Shown: piece after piece, positions 13,450-22,160 of the stretch
Layout of the letters: each line of letters opens with the position of its first letter
Position numbering within the stretch: the stretch's first letter is position 1
Source of the DNA: a virus
IMG/VR virus record: IMGVR_UViG_3300008459_000259
Span: 1 to 29,541 of that record
DNA: 29,541 bases
Direction: 5' to 3' (one strand)
Notes under the pieces: generated by a model
The model's input: only the letters and a program-made list of their open reading frames with translations
The model's database searches: none
What the model was told of the DNA's origin: nothing
Made by a program: the position numbers and the translations under genes

Positions 13450-16400
13450 TTAATCTTGTATTATCGTTCCACCTTCCCATGTACCTCTCTTGGGCTTTTG
13501 GATAAAGGTGTCTCTAAAATTAGCTGGCTTAATGAAGTTTGGATCAGTTGTAGTTCCTATTTTACACCATTCAATATCCGATATCATACCTCCCCACAAT
13601 GCTGGGGAGCTAGGAAGGACACTACTTACGTGGTTTATGTTATAGTAATCGTTGTTTTGCAATGTTAGTTCAATACCACTTGCATCGAATGTCAACTGAG
13701 CTCTATCACCATATTGTACTAGAATAATGTCAAAGGTTTCAACATATGCTCCCGATCCAGAATCGTAATACCTTAACAAAGGTGCTGTTCCATACCCATT
13801 CCCTATTGTCACTATATTATTGTTGGGTGGGTAGAAGCCTGGTGTTCCTTTCTGCCACTTTGATCCAGTTAGTAATGGAGATGCAACATCGTGTATATAT
13901 ACCATTAACTTTGCTCCATCTTGTGTTGCATATCTATTATTTATATCCACCGCAAGAGCCCAGTCAAGTACTTGATTATTTGCACCCGTCCAACCAAGGT
14001 CCTCGTAGGTTACTCCTGGTACAGGAAAAGGTGTACCGTTATTAGTAAGGGACGCAACACCTGCTTGTTTTGTCTTTTGTGGAAATCTCTTTAATTTAAA
14101 ACGTACATTATATATTCCACCATTTTCGTTGAAACCGTAAATATAAGTCTCATTATTAGTTGGAAAATACAATCTTGTTTGTTTTAAGTAATTATTTAAA
14201 TTATTTGTTTCAGCTTGACTTTGTTGTATAGTAAAGCTGCTACTATACTGCAAATTATCTACTGCTTTGGCAATGTCTATTGTTTGTATTACTGCTCCAT
14301 GTGTCTTTGTAAACGATTGACCATCCTCACCAAGTGATTGCGTTACTGATATTGTATTAATACTATGCATTTGCAAAAAAGGTGATGTTCCAGGCATTAC
14401 TTGATCATACATTGGCATGATTGGATCAAATCTTCTCCATAGTGAATTTATTGTATTTGACGATGTAGTCCACGACAAACTTTCACTACTATACTTTATA
14501 CCAACGTTATAATTTTGAATATTCCAATAAAAACCATTAGAGGTGTTCAAACTATATGTTGGCCAAAAATAAATGGTCGATGGTGGTGGATCAATGTCCC
14601 ATATCATACTTCTAACATAGCTATCCGGATCACTAGTAACATATGAGGATGGTGACAATAAGCTAGCAATAGATGATACTGTACTATTAACTGTACCATT
14701 AGTAGATGCTTCGTAGTAAAGAGGACAGTGGTCATTAAAACGAGCTGCTTCTGCTGAGCAAAATCCAGGTACCTCTGTTATAAGATTCATTTGCACATTT
14801 GGTATGTACGTTGAGAATTCTGATTGCTTCCCTTCATAATTAAAGTATTCTACTTTTAAATCTATTGATTGTGTAAGTGATGCATCGTCATCTTGTAGAA
14901 TCCATATACTATCTGGTACCGATGCTGCAAACTGAAGTATAGTTGGTGTGTATCCAACTAAATCTAACGGTGTTACGCTAATAGATGAAACGTATGCGTT
15001 TTTATCAATTGTGCTGTTGGTGTTCAAAAACAAAACAGGTCTTCCATAACCGTCTGCGTCTGCAAAAAAGTCAAATACTACGTTGTCATAACTCTTTGTT
15101 GTACTACCACTAATATTTGATATCTTACCAATCATCTTACCAAACTTATTATAAGCTTTGGAAATAGTAGGGTCCATATTTCTTGATTCATTAAAAGCTT
15201 TTGGACCCTGAATACCTATAACACCATCTTTCAAAGGCGTACTACCCATGTACACTTCTAACTCACAGCCTGGGTCTAATGTACAGTAAAAAGATAGAGA
15301 GAAAGGCTGGTTTGGTATATATGTTTGGTAATATCTACTCGCTATACCTTTTTTAAGTGTGTTTTTACTTGTTATAACAACTGCATTTGCGAGTGGATAT
15401 GAGCTAGTGGTGTTGTAGTTGTACTGGTATATATTTTTGTCAGCTTCTACACCAAAACCTCTCCAATATTGATCTGCAATTGATGCGTCAGTAAACTCTC
15501 CATAAACGAAAGAATCGCTTTTATTTTTAGCGTATGCAGCTTGGTTTGGCTTATCCGAATCTATTAAATACTCAGGTGGTACAACTATGTGATCGTTTAA
15601 TTGCTTGTATTCTGTGTTTGAACCTGCCTCTTTTACATAAGTTTTTATTCTATAAACATCGCCAGCAATTGGCTCTAAATCTGTTATTGTAAATTGAATA
15701 AATGATGAGCTAAGGTTTTGTGACGATATTACATTTAATGATGATGTTGGATATATAAAGGAGCCTGATATATTTGATACTTTTCTAAATGTTTGATTAT
15801 ATCTTACTGGATTTATAGTGTTCCTACTATCAAATACTTGTACACTTAGTGGTGTATCTAATAAGGCATATTTATTACTAATAACATAAACAATCTTAGC
15901 TTTATAAGAATCAAGTTGACTAACCACGTTAGATACTGGGGTTATCGTACTAGATGTGTATGGTGGTGTAAAGCTGTAACTCGATGTGTAGGATAATCCA
16001 TCATTTGTGTTTTCAAAGCTAAATATGGATCCTTCCATATCCTTTGTAAATCTATTCTGATTATCTACTAATATTGTATTATATCTTGAATATTCAGAAT
16101 ATACAAATCCATTTGTAATGTCGTTATCATACCTTCTGATATTTGTTTCTATTGTACTTGTTGTTATTGATTCACCAAAGTAGTTGTATGTATTATCTTT
16201 ACTCGCTTCATCTAATATATCAATTGTTCTATTATTAGAGAAGTCAAAGCCAGCATTATCTGACCTAAGTAGTGTTAATCCATACAAGCTTTGTGATGTC
16301 AGTCTCGATGCCAATGCATATGTTCCTAAATTAAATTGATATGGAACAAGTACTTGTGATACTTCAACTGTTGGTGATTGCTCAAAGACTATATCCTGGT

Positions 16401-17634
16401 TATTTCGTTTATATGGATCTATATCTACTAAAGCAACCCAAGCTAAGTTTTCTTTATCTGTTGCTGGTAGTGGATTTAAATTTTGATCGTGACTTGCATA
16501 TCCAACAAAACAAATAGTTCCAACTCCTGGTGGTGTTGTGTCGTATACGTATATTACAGCATAGTAATATCCTAGTCTATCTTGGTAATTTGCTACCTCT
16601 GTATATAAGGGGTTACCTCTACTATCAAGTACTTCAAAATCAACTGGCTGATTGTATCTCATACAACGGCCGTTAGCTGCAAACTTTATGACATTTTTAC
16701 CTGCTGTAAGACTTATTCTATTTATTGGAGCTGCTTCTGTGGACATTCTATTAATAATAGCTCTACCATCTCCTGCTTCGTAGCCATCTTCAATGCCACC
16801 TCCAATTATTCTACTAACAATAAATCTTTGATCACCTTGTTCATATCCATCTTCTATTCCACCACCCGATGTTCTGCTTACTAGACTTCTAAGTTCTCTT
16901 GGTCCACCTATAGGTGGTAGTTCACCAAATCTGCTTGAATTGCCTCTACTAACCAAAGATCTAGCATCTGTCACGCTTCCTGGTTGTATTACTATGGGCT
17001 GATTGCCTAGTCTGCTTGAATTGCCTCTACTCACCACTGCTCTTTGATCTACAACACCAGGCTGTGTGGTTGGTGGTGGTTGGCCTACTCTACTAACTAT
17101 ACTTCTTGCTGGTAATGGTCCACCGATAGGTGGTGGTTGGCCTACTCTACTAACTATACTTCTTGCTGGTAATGGTCCACCGATAGGTGGTGGTTCACCA
17201 AATCTACTAGTATTACTCCTATTCACTAACGCACGAGCATCATTACTGCCAATTGGTATTGTAGGCGTTGTATTTGACATGCGATTTACCAATATGCGAC
17301 CATCTGCTGCTAATCTATTAGTAACAACTCTTCCATCATCTATCATACGACTAACAACTGCTCTCTGATCACCATACTCGTAACCATCCTCATTCCCACT
17401 CATTCTATTAACAAGTATTCTTCCTGGTGTTATGTCTACATTACCGATTCTATTAACCAGAGCTCTTGCAGGCTCAACTACACCAGGTAAATCGGTAAAG
17501 TTAAAGTAGTTTTCTGAAAATTGTGATTGATCAAATACAGTATACTGTTGAGATATATAATCTCTTTTTAGTTTTGTTTTATAAACATTTTCTAAAACAC
17601 CAGTTCCGTAGCGATTAGCAAGCGCTCTAGCCAT
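13450..17634 (-). CDS. Giant fibre-like virion protein with N-terminal RALVNR repeats (1394 aa)
   Basis: Residues 1-300 contain about 14 copies of a short motif R-[ASIVF]-[LVI]-[VAIT]-[NS]-R (for example R-A-L-V-N-R, R-S-I-V-S-R, R-I-L-V-N-R), separated by Gly/Pro/Asp-rich linkers such as G-Q-P-P-P-I-G-G-P-L and G-G-I-E-D-G-Y-E. Two copies lie in a 57-bp DNA tandem repeat. Residues about 310-1394 are Ser/Thr/Asn/Tyr-rich beta sequence with sandwich-like stretches, typical of tail fibre or baseplate-attached adhesins. No enzyme motif, signal peptide or membrane segment is seen. It is followed 1 nt later by a coiled-coil protein and preceded by the recombination gene. Host-surface binding is inferred from size and composition; the repeat block may be an attachment or flexible stalk region. 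The call as a virion structural protein is firmer than its exact place. Confidence 0.8.
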   Translation of the reverse strand: MARALANRYGTGVLENVYKTKLKRDYISQQYTVFDQSQFSENYFNFTDLPGVVEPARALVNRIGNVDITPGRILVNRMSGNEDGYEYGDQRAVVSRMIDDGRVVTNRLAADGRILVNRMSNTTPTIPIGSNDARALVNRSNTSRFGEPPPIGGPLPARSIVSRVGQPPPIGGPLPARSIVSRVGQPPPTTQPGVVDQRAVVSRGNSSRLGNQPIVIQPGSVTDARSLVSRGNSSRFGELPPIGGPRELRSLVSRTSGGGIEDGYEQGDQRFIVSRIIGGGIEDGYEAGDGRAIINRMSTEAAPINRISLTAGKNVIKFAANGRCMRYNQPVDFEVLDSRGNPLYTEVANYQDRLGYYYAVIYVYDTTPPGVGTICFVGYASHDQNLNPLPATDKENLAWVALVDIDPYKRNNQDIVFEQSPTVEVSQVLVPYQFNLGTYALASRLTSQSLYGLTLLRSDNAGFDFSNNRTIDILDEASKDNTYNYFGESITTSTIETNIRRYDNDITNGFVYSEYSRYNTILVDNQNRFTKDMEGSIFSFENTNDGLSYTSSYSFTPPYTSSTITPVSNVVSQLDSYKAKIVYVISNKYALLDTPLSVQVFDSRNTINPVRYNQTFRKVSNISGSFIYPTSSLNVISSQNLSSSFIQFTITDLEPIAGDVYRIKTYVKEAGSNTEYKQLNDHIVVPPEYLIDSDKPNQAAYAKNKSDSFVYGEFTDASIADQYWRGFGVEADKNIYQYNYNTTSSYPLANAVVITSKNTLKKGIASRYYQTYIPNQPFSLSFYCTLDPGCELEVYMGSTPLKDGVIGIQGPKAFNESRNMDPTISKAYNKFGKMIGKISNISGSTTKSYDNVVFDFFADADGYGRPVLFLNTNSTIDKNAYVSSISVTPLDLVGYTPTILQFAASVPDSIWILQDDDASLTQSIDLKVEYFNYEGKQSEFSTYIPNVQMNLITEVPGFCSAEAARFNDHCPLYYEASTNGTVNSTVSSIASLLSPSSYVTSDPDSYVRSMIWDIDPPPSTIYFWPTYSLNTSNGFYWNIQNYNVGIKYSSESLSWTTSSNTINSLWRRFDPIMPMYDQVMPGTSPFLQMHSINTISVTQSLGEDGQSFTKTHGAVIQTIDIAKAVDNLQYSSSFTIQQSQAETNNLNNYLKQTRLYFPTNNETYIYGFNENGGIYNVRFKLKRFPQKTKQAGVASLTNNGTPFPVPGVTYEDLGWTGANNQVLDWALAVDINNRYATQDGAKLMVYIHDVASPLLTGSKWQKGTPGFYPPNNNIVTIGNGYGTAPLLRYYDSGSGAYVETFDIILVQYGDRAQLTFDASGIELTLQNNDYYNINHVSSVLPSSPALWGGMISDIEWCKIGTTTDPNFIKPANFRDTFIQKPKRGTWEGGTIIQD
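16740..17634 (-). repeat. Block of degenerate RALVNR-type coding repeats
   Basis: About 14 degenerate copies of a six-residue motif with variable linkers fill the 5' fifth of the fibre-like gene. Related longer units are G-N-S-S-R-[LF]-G followed by Pro-rich sequence (two copies) and G-G-[GI]-E-D-G-Y-E-x-G-D (two to three copies). Codon usage differs between copies except in the 57-bp pair, so most copies are old and protein-level conserved. Confidence 0.8.
17084..17197 (-). repeat. 57-bp tandem repeat, two near-identical copies
   Basis: Bases 17084-17140 and 17141-17197 are identical at 55 of 57 positions. Each encodes a 19-residue unit (P-A-R-S-I-V-S-R-V-G-Q-P-P-P-I-G-G-P-L). The unit is a whole number of codons, so expansion or contraction keeps the frame. 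The near identity points to a recent duplication by slippage or recombination inside the RALVNR block. Confidence 0.9.
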
Positions 17635-17648
17635 TAACGTATTTTACA

Positions 17649-17656
17649 TATAAATA
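17649..17656 (-). promoter_or_regulatory. TATTTATA motif upstream of the giant fibre-like gene
   Basis: The sense strand reads GAGATATTTATATGTAAAAT, ending 14 nt before the ATG in the 24-nt gap after the recombination gene. Confidence 0.5.
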
Positions 17657-17658
17657 TC

Positions 17659-20600
17659 TCACGGATACTTTATGTGACTAAATTCATTGGCTCTATCTAT
17701 TGTTATTATATGATCCACCATATCTCGCACAACATCGATGTGAGATATTACTAGTGTATGTTTAAACAAACTCTTCATATGAGTAAATAGCATATGCATT
17801 GAGTTTAGATTTGTTGAATCTAACACACCCAATCCTTCATCCAATGCTATAAAGTTAGGCTTTGGCAGGCTAGTTATTTTTATTAAAGCAATTCGTATTG
17901 CAAGTGAACTTAAAAACCTTTCCATTCCTGATGACAACTCCAATGGCCACTTACCACTATCATATTTAATGTATGTGTTTATATGCTTGCCGTCAGTTTC
18001 AAACTCTAATGTAAAATCAATTATTTGCGACAAGATATTATTAACATACTGCTCTACAAACGGTATTGCTTTTGATATTAAGATATAAGGTATACCATCT
18101 CTACTCATTGTTTGCAAGTAGTAATTATAAGCTATTTGCTTATCTACCAATTCTTGCATATGCTCTATGCTTTTTGTTGCTTCACCTATAGTTTTATCTG
18201 CTACAGCTATTTTACCATGTAACTCCTGCAATTTTTTAGTTTCAGCTGATTCCTGCAACTTAATCTTTGCAACTACAGTATTTGTGTGATTGATACTTTG
18301 CTGGATTTGTTTGTTGTGGTTTATATCCTTCTCATTAGCATGATACAAGTTTATAGAATCTTCTGTTGCTTGTAATCTATATTGTAAATTTTGTATATCG
18401 CTATCAATTGTGCTTTTTCTTGACTTTTGTAGTTTTACATCATTGATAATAGAATCAAGCTCAGCTTTATGTAACTTGTATGTTTGGTGTGCAATATTAT
18501 ACGATTCATTATCGGTTAGGAAAGATTCTACCTTTTTACGAGATTCTAAGAACATTGCAACTGATTGTTTGTCCTTTTCTAAATCCTCTTTTGTTTGTAT
18601 TGCGTCTTTTACAAACACATTATTAACGCAGTAGCTACAATTTGGATCATACTCATGTTTTTCAAGCTTTTCTAGCTTTTCTAGTTTTGCCTTTGTTGTT
18701 ATCTTTAGTTGTTCCAATTGCTTATCTAACTGCTCTTTTTGCTTTAATGTGCTATTATAAAGTGCATAATTTTCTTCGATCTCCTGTACATTGTAAGCAG
18801 CTAACGAAGACTCTGCGGACTTAAACTTAGCAGCTAATCCATCTATGATTACTTCAAACTCCTCTTTCTTTTTTGTCTTTGTTATTATCTCTCTACTCAA
18901 GTCTTCTTTTTGTTTCTCTAGCTGAGTTATGTCTAACCCATCCGCCTTTGTCTGCTTGAGTTGCTTTGTTAATGTAAGTACATCTACATTTAGTTTGTCT
19001 AACTCAGCCTTAGTCTTAGCTAGCGCTTCTTCTACTTTAATGTACTCAGCTTCACAATCTTCTTTAACTCTTTCTGCCTCACCTAATCTTGTTTCAAAAT
19101 CTTGTTTTTGGTACTCTTCAAGCAGTATTGCTGAATTGCGATTTTCCTTATTAGCTAGCTCATACAACTGATCAAATATGCATAAGTCTAAGAAATTTGC
19201 TAATAATTCTTTTCTCTCACTTTGTGTTTTGTCAATAAAGTTTGAATTGTTGTTTTGTAGTTGTAATGCAGTTAAAATAAAGTCATCGTATGTGCCTATA
19301 TAAGATTGTATAGTCTTATCCGTATCTCTACGCTGCTCACCATTAAGTGATACCCTATCACCGTTTTCGTCTATATACCAAAAGTCTATATCTACTCTTA
19401 GCTTACCTGCTAAGGGACCTTTTGCGTACTTTGTTGCTCGCTTTTCTATAAAGTAATCATGTCCATTTAACTCAAAATTAAACTTACAAGTAAACCACTG
19501 TGACTTGTTATTTAAGACTTGATCAGCCTTACTTGCTCTGAAAGAGTGGTCAAACAAGCAAAAGCATAAAGCGTCTAGTACAGCTGATTTACCTGCGTGA
19601 TTTGGTGCAAATAAACCACACAAACCATTCATACCACTAAAGTCAATTGCATTGTCTTCACCATATGAAAACATATTTGAAAACTCAAATCTCTTTGGAT
19701 TCCATACAACATTTCTAACTAATTCTGTTTGTGGTAGTGTTGAGTTTAATTGACGATTAATTGTGTAAATTTGCTCAAGTGTCTCATCGTCAACATTCTT
19801 ATCGATGAGGTACTCTCTAATTAAATCGTTTTGATATTCAACTCTTCTAATATCTCCACTGCTAAAACTTATATCTGATGATTTATTGTTATCTTTTGGA
19901 TCAATATAAGTTATGGCAGGATCCGTATTGTTATACTGCTTTTTAATAGTTGCCAACACTCTCTTCATTTGTGCTGGTGTAGTGTTTTTAACTTTTAATC
20001 TTAGGTTTGTTTTAGATGTAATTGGTAATCCGGTTGGAACCTCTCCATCATCTACTTGTAGCGTGTAATATCCATAACTGTTTGGTAAGTCTAAAAACTC
20101 ACACTCAAGTGTGTTTACGTTTAATATAGCTGGCCCGTGACCTTCAAAATCTTCTCCAAAGTTTTGTTGTATCAAACTACCAGGATAAAAGATAAACGGA
20201 CTCTTTCTAAGTATCTGCCTTTTGTGTATATCACCAAGCAATGCTACATCATATCCGTCAAATGTATCGATTTTAAGACCCTGCAATAACTTAATACCAG
20301 TATCTGTTGAACTATTTTCAACGGTACCGTGATACAATGCAAACTTACGCTTATACTTCTTTTTTATATCCACAGCCTTAATATAACTGTCTTCTGGTTG
20401 TAACAACGACATTACTGATAAGCAAACATCACCAACCTCGTATACACCAGTATCTTTTAGATAAAACAAATTAGGCTGTTTTAGTGCTTTAATAATCGGT
20501 GATAAGGCATCTAATCTATTGTTATTATTTAAGTTGGTATCGTGATTACCACATATAACAAACGTTGGTGCTAGTGTTGCTAAGTTAACAAAAAAGTCAT

Positions 20601-20817
20601 TGACCATATCGATCAGTTCAGGACTCATGTCGGTTTTAGCGTGAACAATGTCACCACCTACAGTTACTATAGTGTTTGGTGGTGAATTCTTTACTAAGGT
20701 GTATAACTTATCAAACACCTCTCTATACTCAGTGTGTCTTTTCCAGTTACGTATGTGTATATCCGCAACGTGTACAATGTAATCAATCTTATCTAATCCA
20801 CAATCTATCTTCATCAT
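17659..20817 (-). CDS. Fused Mre11/Rad50-type recombination nuclease (gp47 + gp46 in one chain)
   Basis: This 1052-residue protein joins two subunits that are separate in T4 (gp47, gp46) and cells (SbcD/SbcC, Mre11/Rad50). Residues 1-360 are a calcineurin-type nuclease: V-A-D-I-H (D19, H21), G-G-D (D56), G-N-H-D (90-93), Y-H-G (H163) and G-D-I-H (195-198). Residues about 370-1052 are an SMC-like ATPase: P-loop F-A-P-N-H-A-G-K-S (403-411), long coiled coils, a zinc hook N-C-S-Y-C near 725, signature L-S-S-G-M-E-R-F near 962, Walker B F-I-A-L-D-E-G near 990 and H-loop V-I-S-H near 1022. The complex resects double-strand ends for recombination-dependent replication. The start overlaps the primase stop (ATGATG). 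The frame is continuous, with no internal stop between halves. Confidence 0.95.
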   Translation of the reverse strand: MMKIDCGLDKIDYIVHVADIHIRNWKRHTEYREVFDKLYTLVKNSPPNTIVTVGGDIVHAKTDMSPELIDMVNDFFVNLATLAPTFVICGNHDTNLNNNNRLDALSPIIKALKQPNLFYLKDTGVYEVGDVCLSVMSLLQPEDSYIKAVDIKKKYKRKFALYHGTVENSSTDTGIKLLQGLKIDTFDGYDVALLGDIHKRQILRKSPFIFYPGSLIQQNFGEDFEGHGPAILNVNTLECEFLDLPNSYGYYTLQVDDGEVPTGLPITSKTNLRLKVKNTTPAQMKRVLATIKKQYNNTDPAITYIDPKDNNKSSDISFSSGDIRRVEYQNDLIREYLIDKNVDDETLEQIYTINRQLNSTLPQTELVRNVVWNPKRFEFSNMFSYGEDNAIDFSGMNGLCGLFAPNHAGKSAVLDALCFCLFDHSFRASKADQVLNNKSQWFTCKFNFELNGHDYFIEKRATKYAKGPLAGKLRVDIDFWYIDENGDRVSLNGEQRRDTDKTIQSYIGTYDDFILTALQLQNNNSNFIDKTQSERKELLANFLDLCIFDQLYELANKENRNSAILLEEYQKQDFETRLGEAERVKEDCEAEYIKVEEALAKTKAELDKLNVDVLTLTKQLKQTKADGLDITQLEKQKEDLSREIITKTKKKEEFEVIIDGLAAKFKSAESSLAAYNVQEIEENYALYNSTLKQKEQLDKQLEQLKITTKAKLEKLEKLEKHEYDPNCSYCVNNVFVKDAIQTKEDLEKDKQSVAMFLESRKKVESFLTDNESYNIAHQTYKLHKAELDSIINDVKLQKSRKSTIDSDIQNLQYRLQATEDSINLYHANEKDINHNKQIQQSINHTNTVVAKIKLQESAETKKLQELHGKIAVADKTIGEATKSIEHMQELVDKQIAYNYYLQTMSRDGIPYILISKAIPFVEQYVNNILSQIIDFTLEFETDGKHINTYIKYDSGKWPLELSSGMERFLSSLAIRIALIKITSLPKPNFIALDEGLGVLDSTNLNSMHMLFTHMKSLFKHTLVISHIDVVRDMVDHIITIDRANEFSHIKYP

Positions 20818-21737
20818 GCAAACAGTTTATATCTTACAAGGTCTCCAAATGTAAAGACCTTACAACTATTAATTAATTCAATCATCTTGTTAAATCCTAA
20901 CTCATTAGGATCCTTGCCAACAAGATCAACATAGTAAACTTCAATACCTTGATTAAGAAAGTATTCAAGTTCTTCGAGCGCGTCGGTAACTGCATCTTTA
21001 TCTAAACTTATATATAATTTTGGAACTTTATTGTCAATTATTGACTGTTTTAACTTTGGTAGTATTTTTTTGCCAAACAAAGGTATGGTATTTCTCTTTG
21101 TTGATATTGCATCAAATGCACCCTCTACTAGAACAAGTGGTTGTTTAAAAGATATTTGATTCTCAAAACCAACAACATCTTTACTCCATGTTGGATTTTT
21201 ATGCTTCATAAATGCACCATCATAATAGCTTCGACCAACAAAATAGTTTAATTGGTTGTTGGCATCATAACTTGGTATAATGATCATACCACTATACTCA
21301 CCCTCTTCACAGTAACCCACATTATACCTAAGTACATCAAGTGGTGTCAATCCTCTTTTATTTATAACATAGTGTAATGCATTTTTATAATCAGGTGATC
21401 CAAAGTTAATGTGTAGTGGTCTAAACTCAGCTGGTAATTGTTTATCAAATGTTTCTTTTTCCTGCTGTATGCTGTCGGATACAGATATCTCTTTAGCAAT
21501 ATCAGTTAAGTTACTACTTGCTTTTGTTTTACGAAATAGGCTATACAATCCTCTACCTCTCATATTGCAAACCCAACAATGGTATGCTTGGGTTGCTAAA
21601 TTAATTTGTAGTTTCTTTTTATAATGATTGCAATTAGGACAATAAAAACTAGCTTCACCATTTTTATGATATGAACCATTACCTAAATGTGCATTGAGTA
21701 CATTTTTAGCCTTTTCTATTTGTAGTTCTATCCCCAT
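20814..21737 (-). CDS. DNA primase with zinc ribbon and TOPRIM domain (gp61-like)
   Basis: This 307-residue protein makes RNA primers for lagging-strand synthesis. The N-terminal zinc ribbon has C33, C36, C54 and C57 (C-P-N-C and C-W-V-C). A DnaG-type catalytic region follows (G-Y-C-E-E-G-E-Y-S-G-M-I-I-I-P near 141-155). The TOPRIM fold shows V-E-G-A-F-D-A (204-210, E205) and S-L-D-K-D-A (244-249, D246 and D248), with G-K-D-P-N-E near 274. Its length is near T4 gp61 (342 aa). The replicative helicase (gp41 type) is not in the window. It overlaps the recombination gene by 4 nt (ATGA), so the two are probably co-translated. It lies inside the late structural cluster rather than an early block. 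Confidence 0.93.
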   Translation of the reverse strand: MGIELQIEKAKNVLNAHLGNGSYHKNGEASFYCPNCNHYKKKLQINLATQAYHCWVCNMRGRGLYSLFRKTKASSNLTDIAKEISVSDSIQQEKETFDKQLPAEFRPLHINFGSPDYKNALHYVINKRGLTPLDVLRYNVGYCEEGEYSGMIIIPSYDANNQLNYFVGRSYYDGAFMKHKNPTWSKDVVGFENQISFKQPLVLVEGAFDAISTKRNTIPLFGKKILPKLKQSIIDNKVPKLYISLDKDAVTDALEELEYFLNQGIEVYYVDLVGKDPNELGFNKMIELINSCKVFTFGDLVRYKLFA

Positions 21738-21761
21738 TAATACTTAATATACAGAAAAAGA

Positions 21762-22160
21762 TCACGTGAGCCAACTATCTGGTATTTCCTTTTCTGCATA
21801 TATAAATCCATTCTTATCGCACCACTCTGCGTATGTAGTTTTGGATTTTTTACTCAGCCTGTTATTAGCATTGTAAAATAAAAACCGTATATCCAAATCA
21901 GGATATTGTTCTTTTATTAATAAGTGTTTTTTTCTATCTGCAGCTGTAAATCTACCTTTTGTTTCAACAAATATACCATTTGGTAATTTAAAATCTGGTG
22001 TGTATTTGTGCTTCGATGCTGGCTTTGTGTAGTGAACTTTATGTTGTTCGTATTCACCATCTACACCCTTAGCTTTAAGGGCCTCATCAACAGTTTCTTC
22101 TAAACCACTTCTATATCCCTTTATTCTTGCTGCTTGTCTTTTTGTAACCTTTTTTTTCAT
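21762..22160 (-). CDS. Endonuclease I, T7 gp3-type Holliday junction resolvase
   Basis: This 132-residue enzyme is clearly related to T7 gp3 (149 aa). It cuts branched DNA, including Holliday junctions, so that recombination and replication products can be packaged. The nuclease residues are present with T7 spacing shifted by one: E21 in R-S-G-L-E-E, D56 in Y-T-P-D-F, and E66 and K68 in F-V-E-T-K-G, against T7 E20, D55, E65, K67. R-K-K-H-L-L-I-K-E-Q is also shared with T7. T4 uses an unrelated resolvase (gp49), so this is a non-homologous choice. The ATG overlaps the upstream tail gene stop as TAATG. The primase follows after 24 nt. Confidence 0.95.
   Translation of the reverse strand: MKKKVTKRQAARIKGYRSGLEETVDEALKAKGVDGEYEQHKVHYTKPASKHKYTPDFKLPNGIFVETKGRFTAADRKKHLLIKEQYPDLDIRFLFYNANNRLSKKSKTTYAEWCDKNGFIYAEKEIPDSWLT

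Noticed and set aside
17084-17197. Possible CRISPR-like repeat
   Set aside because: The two units are directly adjacent with no spacer, are 57 bp, encode protein in frame and vary at protein level with other copies.
17066-17368. Plus-strand frame made of W-P-T-L-L and G-N-G-P-P repeats
   Set aside because: It is the antisense reading of the RALVNR repeat block. The minus-strand frame is 1394 codons long and fits the operon.
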